From VFMC01 sp044238435 (GTDB lineage: Bacteria > Actinomycetota > Acidimicrobiia > Acidimicrobiales > Ilumatobacteraceae): DNA of 8,923 nucleotides. Every line of letters starts with the position of its first letter. The stretch's first letter is position 1. Shown here one piece after another: positions 1 through 6,672 of this stretch. The stretch spans positions 1 through 8,923 of the forward strand of contig JBIIDH010000123.1 in the NCBI GenBank assembly GCA_044238435.1, given 5' to 3'. The translations under genes were made by a program, and so were the position numbers. Below the pieces are notes generated by a model. The model made no database searches, had not been told where the DNA came from, and saw only the letters and a program-made list of their open reading frames with translations.

Positions 1-96
1 CGGCATGCGGTACACCGGCTGCTCGTCGCGCAGGCGCCGGTACGTGGGGAACCAGTCCTCCTGCGTCGCCGGGTCGAACAGGTCGATGTCGCTCAT
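1..96 (-). CDS. Cytochrome P450, N-terminal fragment (cut by window edge)
   Basis: Only the first 32 codons are present, starting with ATG at 96-94 and leaving the window at base 1. The translation opens MSDIDLFDPATQEDWF and continues with TYRRLRDEQPVYRMP. This is the usual opening of bacterial class I P450s: a short 'DLFDP' lead, then a 'Y..LR.E.PVY' helix before the first beta strand. The complete P450 further right in this window opens in a similar way (LTFLDPE, then YDALREQAPVYRDP), which supports the call. A strong Shine-Dalgarno GGGAGG sits 5 bases before the start. The gene lies 22 bp after the stop of the MFS exporter on the same strand, so the two are probably co-transcribed. The heme-binding, ExxR and I-helix motifs lie outside the window, so integrity and subfamily cannot be judged. 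P450 identity is likely but rests on a short N-terminus. Confidence 0.8.
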   Translation of the reverse strand, partial: MSDIDLFDPATQEDWFPTYRRLRDEQPVYRMP

Positions 97-101
97 GTGG
101 G

Positions 102-107
102 CCTCCC
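102..107 (-). promoter_or_regulatory. Ribosome binding site of the left-edge P450
   Basis: On the minus strand this reads GGGAGG, 5 bases before the ATG at 96. It fixes the start of the truncated P450 and lies in the 22-bp gap after the MFS stop codon, as expected for a gene translated independently within a shared transcript. Confidence 0.7.
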
Positions 108-118
108 GGCGGGCGAGG

Positions 119-1360
119 CTACTGCGCGCCTGCGGTGACGTCGTCGAGTGCCGTGGTGAGCGGGCGGAGCACACGGTGTGCGCCGACAGCCACTGCCAGG
201 GTGGCGGCACCCGCCAGCACGAACGGCGCCCGGATTCCCCAGTACCGCGCCACCACGCCCCCGAACGCCGCGCCGAGCGGCACGATGCCCCACGACACGG
301 TGCGGAACGCGGCGTTCATCCTGCCCAGCAGTCGGTCTGGGGTGATCTGCTGGCGCATCGTGTTGGCAAGCGTGATCCACAGCCCGTTGCCCACACCCAG
401 CACCACGAACGTCGCGACGGCCACCACCGGGTTGCTGGTGGCGGCGAGCGCGACGAGCGTGAGCGCCCAGATCCACAGCGACAGCGTGAGCGTGCCCACG
501 CCGCCCAGCCGCCGCACGACGGCCGACACCATGAACCGGCTGAGCACCGTGCCGGCCGCGCCGGCCACGAACAGTGCGGTGTAGGTGACGTTGCCGCTGT
601 GCAGTCGATCGGTGGTGTAGAGCACCAGCAGCGACACCGCGGCGAAGTAGAAGAAGTTCACGTACGCCACCGTCATGGTGATGCATCGCAGCGCGGGGTT
701 GCGCCACATGAAGCGCATGCCCTCCACCACGTCGTCGCGCAGCCGGGTGGTGGGCGGTTGCACCCGGTGTTCGTCGGGCAGGGCGTGCACCAGCGCCGCC
801 GATCCGGCGAACGAGACGGCGTCGACCAGGAACGGCAGCGAGGTGGCCGCGTTGTACAGCACCACGCCGAGCGGCGGCCCGACGAACTGCACCGAGGCGA
901 TCTGGGCGCTCGCCAACCGGGCATTGGCCTGCATCAGGTCGCCGGGCTCGACCAGCGCGGGCAGGATGGCCTGAGCCGAGTTCACGTGCAGCGTCTCGCC
1001 CACGCCGAGCAGGAACGCGCACGCGTAGAGCGCCCAGATGTCGATGGCTTCGGCCACGATCGCGGCACCGAGCAGGGCGACCACAACGAAGCGGCCGACG
1101 TCGGCGGCCACCATCAACCGGCGCCGGTCCATCCGGTCGGCAACGGCGCCGGTCACCATCGACAGCAGCAACCAGGGCAGTCGGGCGGCGACCGCGATTC
1201 CCGCGATCAGCAACGGGTCGCGGGTGAGCATCGCTGCCAGCAGGGGCAGGGCGGTGGCGAACATGCCGTCGCCCGTACTGCTCACGATGACCGACGACCA
1301 GACCAGCCGGAAGTTGCGGCCGATCGATCGGCGGCTGGCGGTGATCGGGACGGTGGCCAT
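119..1360 (-). CDS. MFS exporter, EntS-like (MFS_3 / transmembrane secretion effector type)
   Basis: A 413-residue integral membrane protein of about the length expected for a 12-helix major facilitator transporter. Hydrophobic segments cover most of the chain. The cytoplasmic motif-A loop is visible as GAVADRMDRRRL at residues 71-82 between the second and third helices. The central loop reads EGMRFMWRNPALR (213-225), and PDRLLGRMNAAFR (341-353) followed by WGIVPLGAAFGG (357-368) lies in the C-terminal half. These blocks are typical of the MFS_3/EntS group, which includes enterobactin and drug exporters; the family usually moves small molecules out of the cell using the proton gradient. The ATG at 1360 has no clear Shine-Dalgarno. 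The P450 fragment follows 22 bp downstream, so the pair may couple oxidation of a compound with its export. It faces the ABM gene across 64 bp. Substrate unknown. Confidence 0.88.
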   Translation of the reverse strand: MATVPITASRRSIGRNFRLVWSSVIVSSTGDGMFATALPLLAAMLTRDPLLIAGIAVAARLPWLLLSMVTGAVADRMDRRRLMVAADVGRFVVVALLGAAIVAEAIDIWALYACAFLLGVGETLHVNSAQAILPALVEPGDLMQANARLASAQIASVQFVGPPLGVVLYNAATSLPFLVDAVSFAGSAALVHALPDEHRVQPPTTRLRDDVVEGMRFMWRNPALRCITMTVAYVNFFYFAAVSLLVLYTTDRLHSGNVTYTALFVAGAAGTVLSRFMVSAVVRRLGGVGTLTLSLWIWALTLVALAATSNPVVAVATFVVLGVGNGLWITLANTMRQQITPDRLLGRMNAAFRTVSWGIVPLGAAFGGVVARYWGIRAPFVLAGAATLAVAVGAHRVLRPLTTALDDVTAGAQ

Positions 1361-1424
1361 CAGGTCGGGGGCGGGGCAGCGGCAGGGGTCGGGCAGGGTG
1401 TGTGAACAGGGCTACAGTTCGCCC
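1361..1424. promoter_or_regulatory. Divergent intergenic region, G-rich, between MFS and ABM genes
   Basis: This 64-bp gap must hold the promoters of both the leftward MFS gene and the rightward ABM operon. The plus strand carries G runs at 1367-1371, 1373-1376, 1385-1388, 1391-1393 and 1396-1398, with a GG at 1381-1382. This spacing could allow a G-quadruplex if one loop of 8 bases is accepted. A -10-like TACAGT for the rightward gene lies at 1413-1418. I could not find a convincing promoter for the leftward gene. Confidence 0.5.
1413..1418 (+). promoter_or_regulatory. Putative -10 box for leaderless transcription of the ABM operon
   Basis: TACAGT matches the actinobacterial TANNNT -10 pattern and ends exactly 6 bases before the ATG at 1425. 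That places the expected transcription start on the A of the start codon, so the mRNA would be leaderless. This fits the absence of a Shine-Dalgarno before this gene. No clear -35 box is seen. The SnoaL-like gene has the same arrangement. Confidence 0.5.
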
Positions 1425-1829
1425 ATGGCGACGATCCTCGCGCACATCACGGTGAGAGCCGGGGAAGAGCAGCGCTTCGAGACCATCGCGCGCTCGCTCT
1501 ACACCGCCACCCACGACACCGAGACCGGGGTGCGTCGCTACGAGTACTGGCGCGGCGCCGAGCCACGCACGTACTACACGCTGCTGGCGTTCGACGACTT
1601 CGTCACCTTCATCGGCCACCAGACCAGCCCGCACCATGAGGCCGCATCGCCCGACCTCGGCGCGGTGCTCGAATCCATCCGGCTCGAATGGGTCGACCCG
1701 ATCGAGGGCGCCAGCCCGCTGCCGCGCACGGCGTCGCAGTCGATGCCGGCCGACGCCGACGAGCTCACCCAGAAGTACGCCCGCCGTTTCGCCGCGCAGA
1801 TCGCTGCGTGGTGGCCGCACACGACCTGA
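1425..1829 (+). CDS. Antibiotic biosynthesis monooxygenase (ABM)-fold protein
   Basis: 134 residues. The first ~95 form a likely ABM-type dimeric alpha/beta barrel: a beta strand ATILAHITV, a helix (RFETIARSLYTATH, 18-31), the strand RRYEYWRG (37-44), YYTLLAFDDF (50-59), then HQTSPHHEAASPDLG (65-79). The HQ.S.HH segment is common in actinobacterial ABM proteins. The ~40-residue tail (GASPLP onward, ending in AAWWPHTT) is an extra C-terminal extension. ABM proteins include cofactor-free oxygenases acting on quinol or polyketide-like substrates, but also proteins without demonstrated activity, so function is uncertain. The reading frame stays open upstream, but ATG 1425 starts at the conserved first strand and has a -10-like box in the leaderless position. 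It is the first gene of a likely operon with the carotenoid-type oxygenase, which starts 20 bp downstream. Confidence 0.8.
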   Translation: MATILAHITVRAGEEQRFETIARSLYTATHDTETGVRRYEYWRGAEPRTYYTLLAFDDFVTFIGHQTSPHHEAASPDLGAVLESIRLEWVDPIEGASPLPRTASQSMPADADELTQKYARRFAAQIAAWWPHTT

Positions 1830-1833
1830 AACC

Positions 1834-1842
1834 AGGAAGGGG
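1834..1842 (+). promoter_or_regulatory. Ribosome binding site of the carotenoid-type oxygenase
   Basis: AGGAAGGGG lies 7 bases before the ATG at 1850, in the 20-bp gap after the ABM stop. It decides the start at 1850, although the frame stays open further upstream through the end of the ABM gene. Confidence 0.75.
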
Positions 1843-1849
1843 AATCACC

Positions 1850-3196
1850 ATGACCGCACTCGACGATGCTCCCGCACCGCTGCCGTTCCACCTGAAGGGC
1901 AACTACGCCCCGGTGTTCGACGAGGTCACCCTCACCGATCTCCGCGTCACCGGCAGCATCCCCAAGGAACTGTCGGGCCGCTACCTGCGCAACGGCTCGA
2001 ACCCGCAGAGCGGTACCGCTGCCCACTGGTTCTTCGGCGACGGCATGGTGCACGGCATCCGCATCACCGACGGTAGGGCCGAGTGGTACCGCAACCGCTA
2101 CGTGCGCACCACCAAGTTGGCCAAGGGCCTCGAGGCCACCGACCCCGAGTCGATGTTCGACCCCACCGCCAGCGCGGCCAACACGCACGTGATGGGCCAC
2201 GCCGGGCGCATCTGGGCGCTGGAAGAGGGTCACTTCCCGTACGAGCTGTCGCCCGAACTCGAGACGCTCGGTTGCGACGACTTCGGCGGCAAGCTCACCA
2301 CCGCGTTCACGGCCCACCCGAAGATCTGTGGCGAGACCGGCGAGATGCACTTCTTCGGCTACTCGCCGCTGCCGCCGTACCTCACCTACCACGTGCTCGA
2401 CGCGTCGGGTGCGTTGGTGCACACCGAACCCATTGCCGTGCCCAAGGGCACGATGATGCACGACTTCATGATCACCCGCGACCACGCCATCTTCATGGAC
2501 CTGCCCGTGGTGTTCGACCTCGACAACATGGCGTCGGGTGTGCCGCTGAAGTGGGACGACAACTACGGGGCGCGCATCGGCATCGTGCCGCGCATGGGCC
2601 GCGATACCGAGACGAAGTGGTTCGAGATCGACCCCTGCTACGTGTTCCACCCGATGAACGCTTACGTGGAGGGCAACACGGTGGTGTGCGACGTGGGTCG
2701 CCACGCCTCGATGTGGCGCACCTCGATGGACGACTTCGAGCCCTGCTACCTGTACCGCTGGACGTTCGACCTCGACACCGGTGCCGTCACCGAGACCCAG
2801 CTCGACGACCGTGCCCACGCGTTTCCGCGTGTCGACGAGCGACTGGTCGGCCTGAAGCACCGTTACGGCTGGGTGGCTGCACCGCGCGCTGTTGCGGGCG
2901 ACTTCGGCGAGCCGGGCGTGCTCGTGAAGTACGACGTCGAGGCCGGCACCTCCGAGACGCACGACTTCGGAGCGAACGGCTATCCGGGTGAGTTCGTGTT
3001 CGTGCCTGCCAACGATGCCGCCGCCGAGGACGAGGGCTGGGCCATCGGTCTGGTGTACGACCGCAGCACCGACACCTCGAACCTCGTCATCCTCGACGGG
3101 CGTTCTCCGTCGGCGCCACCGGTGGCCACCATCCACCTGCCGCGTCGTGTGCCCTTCGGCTTCCACGGCAGCTGGGTCGACGACTCGATCCTCTGA
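1850..3196 (+). CDS. Carotenoid cleavage oxygenase family (RPE65/CCD) non-heme iron enzyme
   Basis: 448 residues, near the usual size of bacterial members. These enzymes form a seven-bladed propeller with Fe(II) held by four His and split a C=C bond of carotenoids, apocarotenoids or stilbenes with O2 to give aldehydes or ketones. All four expected His are present in context: H156 in TAHPK, H204 in MMHDF, H267 in VFHPMNAY, and H439 in PFGFHGSW close to the C-terminus. The family's opening is also intact: GSIPKELSGRYLRNGSNP (35-52) and WFFGDGMVHGI (60-70). There is no signal peptide, so it is probably cytoplasmic. The start is set by a strong ribosome site. It sits between the ABM gene (20 bp before) and an Nramp-type transporter (GTG 2 bp after its stop), which suggests one transcript. 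The natural substrate (carotenoid fragment, stilbene, or phenylpropanoid-like) cannot be read from sequence. Confidence 0.93.
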   Translation: MTALDDAPAPLPFHLKGNYAPVFDEVTLTDLRVTGSIPKELSGRYLRNGSNPQSGTAAHWFFGDGMVHGIRITDGRAEWYRNRYVRTTKLAKGLEATDPESMFDPTASAANTHVMGHAGRIWALEEGHFPYELSPELETLGCDDFGGKLTTAFTAHPKICGETGEMHFFGYSPLPPYLTYHVLDASGALVHTEPIAVPKGTMMHDFMITRDHAIFMDLPVVFDLDNMASGVPLKWDDNYGARIGIVPRMGRDTETKWFEIDPCYVFHPMNAYVEGNTVVCDVGRHASMWRTSMDDFEPCYLYRWTFDLDTGAVTETQLDDRAHAFPRVDERLVGLKHRYGWVAAPRAVAGDFGEPGVLVKYDVEAGTSETHDFGANGYPGEFVFVPANDAAAEDEGWAIGLVYDRSTDTSNLVILDGRSPSAPPVATIHLPRRVPFGFHGSWVDDSIL

Positions 3197-3198
3197 GC

Positions 3199-4473
3199 GT
3201 GCCCACGCCCCGGCGCGAACACCACCATCGGCGCGCCACGCTGCGCGGCCGGGGCTACTTCCGGCGACTCGGACCCGGGCTCGTCACCGGCGCGGCCGAC
3301 GACGACCCGTCCGGCATCGGCACCTACTCGCAGGTCGGGGCTGCGCAGGGGTTCGGGTTGTTGTGGACCGCCGTGCTCGCCCTGCCGCTGGCATCGGCAG
3401 TGCAGGAGGCCACGGCCCGGCTGGGCCTCGTCACCGGGAAAGGCCTGGCGGCACTCATCAAGCAGCACTGCAAGCGGTGGGTGCTGCTGGGCGCAGTGGG
3501 GTTGGTCACGCTGGCCAACACGTTCAACATCGGCGCCGACATCGGTGCGATGGCGGCGGCCACGCGGCTGATCGTGCCCGTGCCCACCCTGGCGTTGGTG
3601 GTCGGCTTCACAGTGCTGATGGCGGTGCTGGAGGTGGTGGTGCCGTACCGCACGTACTCGCGTGTGCTGCGGTGGCTGTGCCTGTCGTTGCTGGCCTACT
3701 TCGTGGTGCTGTTCGTGGTCGACGTGCCCTGGGGCGATGTGGCCCGGGCCACGTTCGTGCCCCGCTTCGATCTCACCCGTACGCAGATCGCGGCGATCAT
3801 CGCCATCTTCGGCACCACCGTGTCGCCGTATCTGTTCTTCTGGCAGGCGGGTGAGGAGGTGGAGGAGATCACCGAGCACGGCGGCGTGCCGGCGCCCACG
3901 CCGCGGCACATCGCGTCGATGCGCGGCGACGTGTTCGCCGGAATGGCGTCGGGGGTGGCGGCGATGTTCGCCATCATGACCACCTCGGCGACCACCATCG
4001 GCGCCGACGGACCGGTCACCATCACCACCGCCGATCAGGCGGCCGAAGCGCTGCGGCCCATCGCCGGCGACTTCGCCGGGCTGCTGTTCACCGTGGGAAT
4101 CGTCGGCGTGGGCCTGCTGGCAGTACCGGTGTTGGCAGGCTCGACCGCCTACGCGGTGAGCGAGGCGTTCGGCTGGCGCGAGGGTCTGGGGCTGAAGCTC
4201 GGTCAGGCCCGGTCGTTCTACCTCGTCATCATCGGATCGATGGTGGCGGGTCTGGTGATGAACCTGGTGGGTGTCGACGCGGTGAAGGCGCTCTACCTGG
4301 CGGCCATCTTGAACGGGCTCGCCGCCCCACCGCTCATCGTGCTGGTGTGGTGGCTCGCTCGTTCACCCAAGGTGTTGGGCTCGCATCGCAGCGGTCGGGT
4401 GTCGCAGGCCGGTCTGCTGGCAGCCGCGGCCGTCAGCACCGCGCTGCCGGTGCTGCTGCTCATCGCGCGCTGA
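3199..4473 (+). CDS. Nramp-family metal transporter, non-canonical metal site
   Basis: A 424-residue membrane protein with about 11 hydrophobic helices, typical of Nramp (MntH/SLC11-type) transporters, which import divalent metals with protons. The helix 1 signature is GPGLVTGAADDDPSGIGTYSQ, split around residues 25-45. It carries DPSG where classical members have DPGN. In helix 6, GTTVSPYLFFWQ (205-216) lies where classical members have a Met-Pro-His motif; here Ser and Tyr replace Met and His. The metal-selecting Met is therefore missing, so Mn/Fe specificity should not be assumed; Nramp-related proteins that carry Mg2+ also lack it. The start is a GTG only 2 bp after the oxygenase stop, without a clear Shine-Dalgarno, so translation is probably coupled to the upstream gene. 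Its last 14 bp overlap the 3' end of the opposing VOC gene. Confidence 0.88.
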   Translation: MPTPRREHHHRRATLRGRGYFRRLGPGLVTGAADDDPSGIGTYSQVGAAQGFGLLWTAVLALPLASAVQEATARLGLVTGKGLAALIKQHCKRWVLLGAVGLVTLANTFNIGADIGAMAAATRLIVPVPTLALVVGFTVLMAVLEVVVPYRTYSRVLRWLCLSLLAYFVVLFVVDVPWGDVARATFVPRFDLTRTQIAAIIAIFGTTVSPYLFFWQAGEEVEEITEHGGVPAPTPRHIASMRGDVFAGMASGVAAMFAIMTTSATTIGADGPVTITTADQAAEALRPIAGDFAGLLFTVGIVGVGLLAVPVLAGSTAYAVSEAFGWREGLGLKLGQARSFYLVIIGSMVAGLVMNLVGVDAVKALYLAAILNGLAAPPLIVLVWWLARSPKVLGSHRSGRVSQAGLLAAAAVSTALPVLLLIAR

Positions 4474-4969
4474 TGGGGCGCACGGGGCGGCTGCCGTCCC
4501 AGCCGTCGGCTGCAGCGGCCACCATCGCGTAGAAGCCGCGCAGGCGTTCGGTGGGTTCGTACAGCTCGACGAGGTGGCCGCGTTCGGCGCGGGCGTCGCA
4601 GAAGGCGAACGACTGGCCGGCGGTGGTGTTGGCCCACAGCACCTCGGGCCAACCGCGGTCGGCGCAGTCGGCCACAGCCGCGGTGAGATCGGGCACCAGG
4701 AAGGCGAGGTGGTGTACCCGGCCGTCGGGCGGCACCACCGGGGCCGAGTGTTCGTGCACCAGTTCCACCATCAGTGCGCCCCACTGGCCGTACGCCGACG
4801 AGTGGTCGAACACCCCTGGCTCGCCGTTGACGCGAGCTGAGGTGACGCCGATGTGCTCGACCACGAAGAACGGGCCGGCGCCGGTGGTGGCGGCGAACCG
4901 CTCGGCGGCGGCGTGCACATCGGCGACGGCATAGGCGATCTGCACCGGCGGGCCGAGGTGGTTCAACAC
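4460..4969 (-). CDS. VOC superfamily (glyoxalase/bleomycin-resistance/dioxygenase) protein
   Basis: 169 residues with the paired beta-alpha-beta-beta-beta modules of the vicinal oxygen chelate fold, most like the methylmalonyl-CoA epimerase/Glyoxalase_4 group. First module: VQIAYAVADVHAAAERF (9-25), then GPFFVVEHI and WGALMVELVHEH (63-74). Second module: RVHHLAFLVPDL (84-95), FAFCD, and HLVELYEP (132-139). Likely metal ligands are H86 or H87, E135, and E69 or Q62; the first position carries Q10 where many relatives have His. VOC enzymes isomerise, epimerise, add glutathione or open rings; some only bind compounds. The GTG start at 4969 has GAGGTG 5 bases upstream. The gene is divergent from the SnoaL-like gene with 26 bp between starts, and its 3' end overlaps the Nramp gene. 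The exact reaction is unknown. Confidence 0.87.
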   Translation of the reverse strand: MLNHLGPPVQIAYAVADVHAAAERFAATTGAGPFFVVEHIGVTSARVNGEPGVFDHSSAYGQWGALMVELVHEHSAPVVPPDGRVHHLAFLVPDLTAAVADCADRGWPEVLWANTTAGQSFAFCDARAERGHLVELYEPTERLRGFYAMVAAAADGWDGSRPVRPISAR

Positions 4970-4974
4970 GGCTG

Positions 4975-4980
4975 CACCTC
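4975..4980 (-). promoter_or_regulatory. Ribosome binding site of the VOC gene
   Basis: On the minus strand this reads GAGGTG, 5 bases before the GTG start at 4969, and it supports that start. The VOC transcript must begin at or beyond about 4981, so its promoter overlaps the promoter or first codons of the divergent SnoaL-like gene. Confidence 0.6.
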
Positions 4981-4983
4981 GGG

Positions 4984-4989
4984 TACGGT
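4984..4989 (+). promoter_or_regulatory. Putative -10 box for leaderless transcription of the SnoaL-like gene
   Basis: TACGGT fits TANNNT and ends exactly 6 bases before the ATG at 4996, the same spacing as in front of the ABM gene. The expected transcription start is the A of the ATG. There is no Shine-Dalgarno. A weak TTCAAC at 4962-4967, 16 bp upstream, is only a marginal -35 candidate and lies over the VOC start region. Confidence 0.5.
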
Positions 4990-4995
4990 CGACGC

Positions 4996-5436
4996 ATGAC
5001 CGGGAACGACCCCCGCGACGACCGCACCGCGATCGTCGATCTCACCATCGCCTACTGCTGGGCGCTCGACGAACACGACTGGCCGGCGCTGCACCGGGTG
5101 TTCCTGCCCGATGCCCGCGCCGAACTGGGCTTCCCCGAGGTGACGGGCGTCGACGCCATCGTGGGCATCGTGTCGGGGGTGCTCACCCCGCTCGACACCA
5201 GCCAGCACATGGTGACCAACCACCAGGTGCGCGTCGACGGCGACACGGCCACCAGTCGCTGCTACTTCCACGCCCAGCACGTGCGCCGGGCGGCAGCGGA
5301 GGGGCCGAACTTCATCGTCGCCGGCCGCTACGAGGACGACCTCGTGCGCACGGCGGGCGGCTGGCGCATCACCCGCCGCCGCCTGGTGCCGATGTGGCGC
5401 GAGGGCAACCCCGGCGTGGTGCGCGGCGACCGCTGA
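4996..5436 (+). CDS. SnoaL-like (NTF2-fold) protein
   Basis: 146 residues matching the SnoaL_4-type cone-shaped alpha+beta fold. It opens with a helix containing IVDLTIAYCWALDEHDW (13-29), then FLPDARAELGF (36-46), SQHMVTNHQVRVDGDTA (69-85), SRCYFHAQH (87-95) and GRYEDDLVRTAGGWRI (110-125) ending in a strand rich in Arg. Relatives include scytalone dehydratase, bile-acid dehydratase and polyketide cyclases, and the fold is shared with Rieske dioxygenase beta subunits. Y20, D25, H71 and H92 are at positions where dehydratase relatives keep catalytic residues, but that alignment is by eye. A role in dehydration or isomerisation of an oxidised intermediate is plausible but unproven. It appears to have its own leaderless promoter and stops 7 bp before the 3' end of the opposing Rieske gene. 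Confidence 0.85.
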   Translation: MTGNDPRDDRTAIVDLTIAYCWALDEHDWPALHRVFLPDARAELGFPEVTGVDAIVGIVSGVLTPLDTSQHMVTNHQVRVDGDTATSRCYFHAQHVRRAAAEGPNFIVAGRYEDDLVRTAGGWRITRRRLVPMWREGNPGVVRGDR

Positions 5437-5443
5437 GCGCTGG

Positions 5444-6670
5444 TCAGTCGCCCACATAGCCGCTGAGCAGGGGCTGTACCCGGAGTTCCGCAGGGATGCG
5501 GTCGACACCGATCATCCGGTCGAGTTGTTCGTGGAAGTGCCAGATGCGGCGCTCCTGGTAGTTCAGCGGCACACCGCGCAGGGCGGGCGACTCGACCGAG
5601 CGCTGCATCGGCGCCATGTTGGCGAAGTCCTCGTCCATGATCTCGTCAAAGCGCGCCAGTCGGGCCTTCCACTCGGGCGGTGGGTCGTCGATGTCGAAGT
5701 CGTCGCCCACCGCGGCGTAGTGGGTCCACTCGATGCGGGTGGTGCGCCGGTCGAGCGGCCAGAAGGTGATGAAGGGGAAGCCGTTCATCGCAATGGGCGT
5801 GATGAGGTTGGGGAACACCGAGTAGGCGGTGCTGGTGCCGCGCACCATCGCGTCGAACGTCGATGGCCACGCGTCCCACGCGGCCATGCCCATCGCCGTG
5901 CAGGCGGCCGACGAGAACGGGGTGACCATGCGCGAGGCGCCGTTGGGCAGCAGGCCCATCGTGGCGCCACGGTTGTCGAGGCTGGTCACCCCGTTGCGCT
6001 GGTGGATGTGGCGGAAGTGGTACACCTCGAGGAACGCCTCGGCGGTGATCTTCCAGTTGCACGCCACAACCGTGCTGCGTCGGGCGACGGTGCGCAGCGT
6101 CGAGCCCTGCAGGCCGACGAGCTGGGACGGGATCGGGGCCAGCCAGTCGGCCAGCGACGGCGCGTCGTGCGACTGGTTCACGAACACCCAGCCGTCCCAC
6201 GTGTCGCAGCGCAGTGTGGGCAGGCAGCGAATCGACGTGTCGAGGTCGACGAAGTCGCGGCGGTCGGGCACGTGCAGCAGCGAGCCGTCGGTGATGTCGT
6301 AGGTCCACGAGTGGTACTGGCAGCGCAGGGTGCGCGCCGTGCCGCACTGGTCGCGCACCACCGGAGCGCCGCGGTGCTGGCAGGTGTTGTAGAACGCGCG
6401 CAGCACGCCGTCGGCGCCCCGCACCAGCAGCACCGGGGCGTCGAGGCCGTCGAACGTGCGGTAATCGCCCGGGTTCGCCAGGTCGTCGGCCCGACCGGCC
6501 AGTAGCCACGCGTGTGGCCACAGGTGGCGGCGCTCGAGGTCGAAAAACGCGTCGTCGGTGTAGCGGCCCATCGGGATGTCGGGGAACCGCGGAAACCCGG
6601 GTGGCGGTGCGGTTCGGGCGAACTCGGCGCGCATCTCGGCACGCAGTCGTTCCACCAGTGCAGGGTCCAT
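5444..6670 (-). CDS. Rieske non-heme iron oxygenase, alpha (catalytic) subunit
   Basis: 408 residues, normal length for an aromatic-ring-hydroxylating oxygenase alpha subunit, which uses a [2Fe-2S] Rieske centre and a mononuclear iron to hydroxylate or demethylate substrates with O2 and NAD(P)H-derived electrons. The Rieske ligands are C97-Q-H99 and C117-Q-Y-H120; the second motif continues SW rather than the common GW. The catalytic iron ligands are H218 and H223 in EVYHFRHIH, with D348 in MDEDFANM the probable carboxylate. E215 sits at the bridging position between the two centres, where naphthalene dioxygenase has Asp. The frame is open far upstream, but ATG 6670 is right: it follows the P450 stop by 2 bp, and GAAGG stands 7 bases before it. 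The gene is coupled to the P450; no beta subunit, ferredoxin or reductase is next to it. Substrate unknown. Confidence 0.92.
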   Translation of the reverse strand: MDPALVERLRAEMRAEFARTAPPPGFPRFPDIPMGRYTDDAFFDLERRHLWPHAWLLAGRADDLANPGDYRTFDGLDAPVLLVRGADGVLRAFYNTCQHRGAPVVRDQCGTARTLRCQYHSWTYDITDGSLLHVPDRRDFVDLDTSIRCLPTLRCDTWDGWVFVNQSHDAPSLADWLAPIPSQLVGLQGSTLRTVARRSTVVACNWKITAEAFLEVYHFRHIHQRNGVTSLDNRGATMGLLPNGASRMVTPFSSAACTAMGMAAWDAWPSTFDAMVRGTSTAYSVFPNLITPIAMNGFPFITFWPLDRRTTRIEWTHYAAVGDDFDIDDPPPEWKARLARFDEIMDEDFANMAPMQRSVESPALRGVPLNYQERRIWHFHEQLDRMIGVDRIPAELRVQPLLSGYVGD

Positions 6671-6672
6671 CG

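Noticed and set aside
5..1405. Long plus-strand open frame opposite the MFS gene
   Set aside because: Its translation is rich in His/Arg/Gly/Gln with no recognisable domain; it is the antisense shadow of a clear MFS gene.
1574..3166. Long minus-strand open frame opposite the carotenoid-type oxygenase
   Set aside because: Repetitive His/Val/Arg/Gly composition and no family motifs, while the plus strand has all four His ligands of a known enzyme family.
4484..4500. Hairpin (7-bp stem with one G-U pair, 3-base loop) shortly after the Nramp stop, considered as a terminator
   Set aside because: No T tract follows, and the bases are coding sequence of the VOC C-terminus, so a chance GC-rich hairpin is as likely.
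5430..5468. 9-bp direct repeat CCGCTGAGC at 5430-5438 and 5460-5468 around the SnoaL/Rieske stop codons
   Set aside because: Both copies are explained by coding ends, the repeat is short, and no third copy or palindrome supports a binding site.
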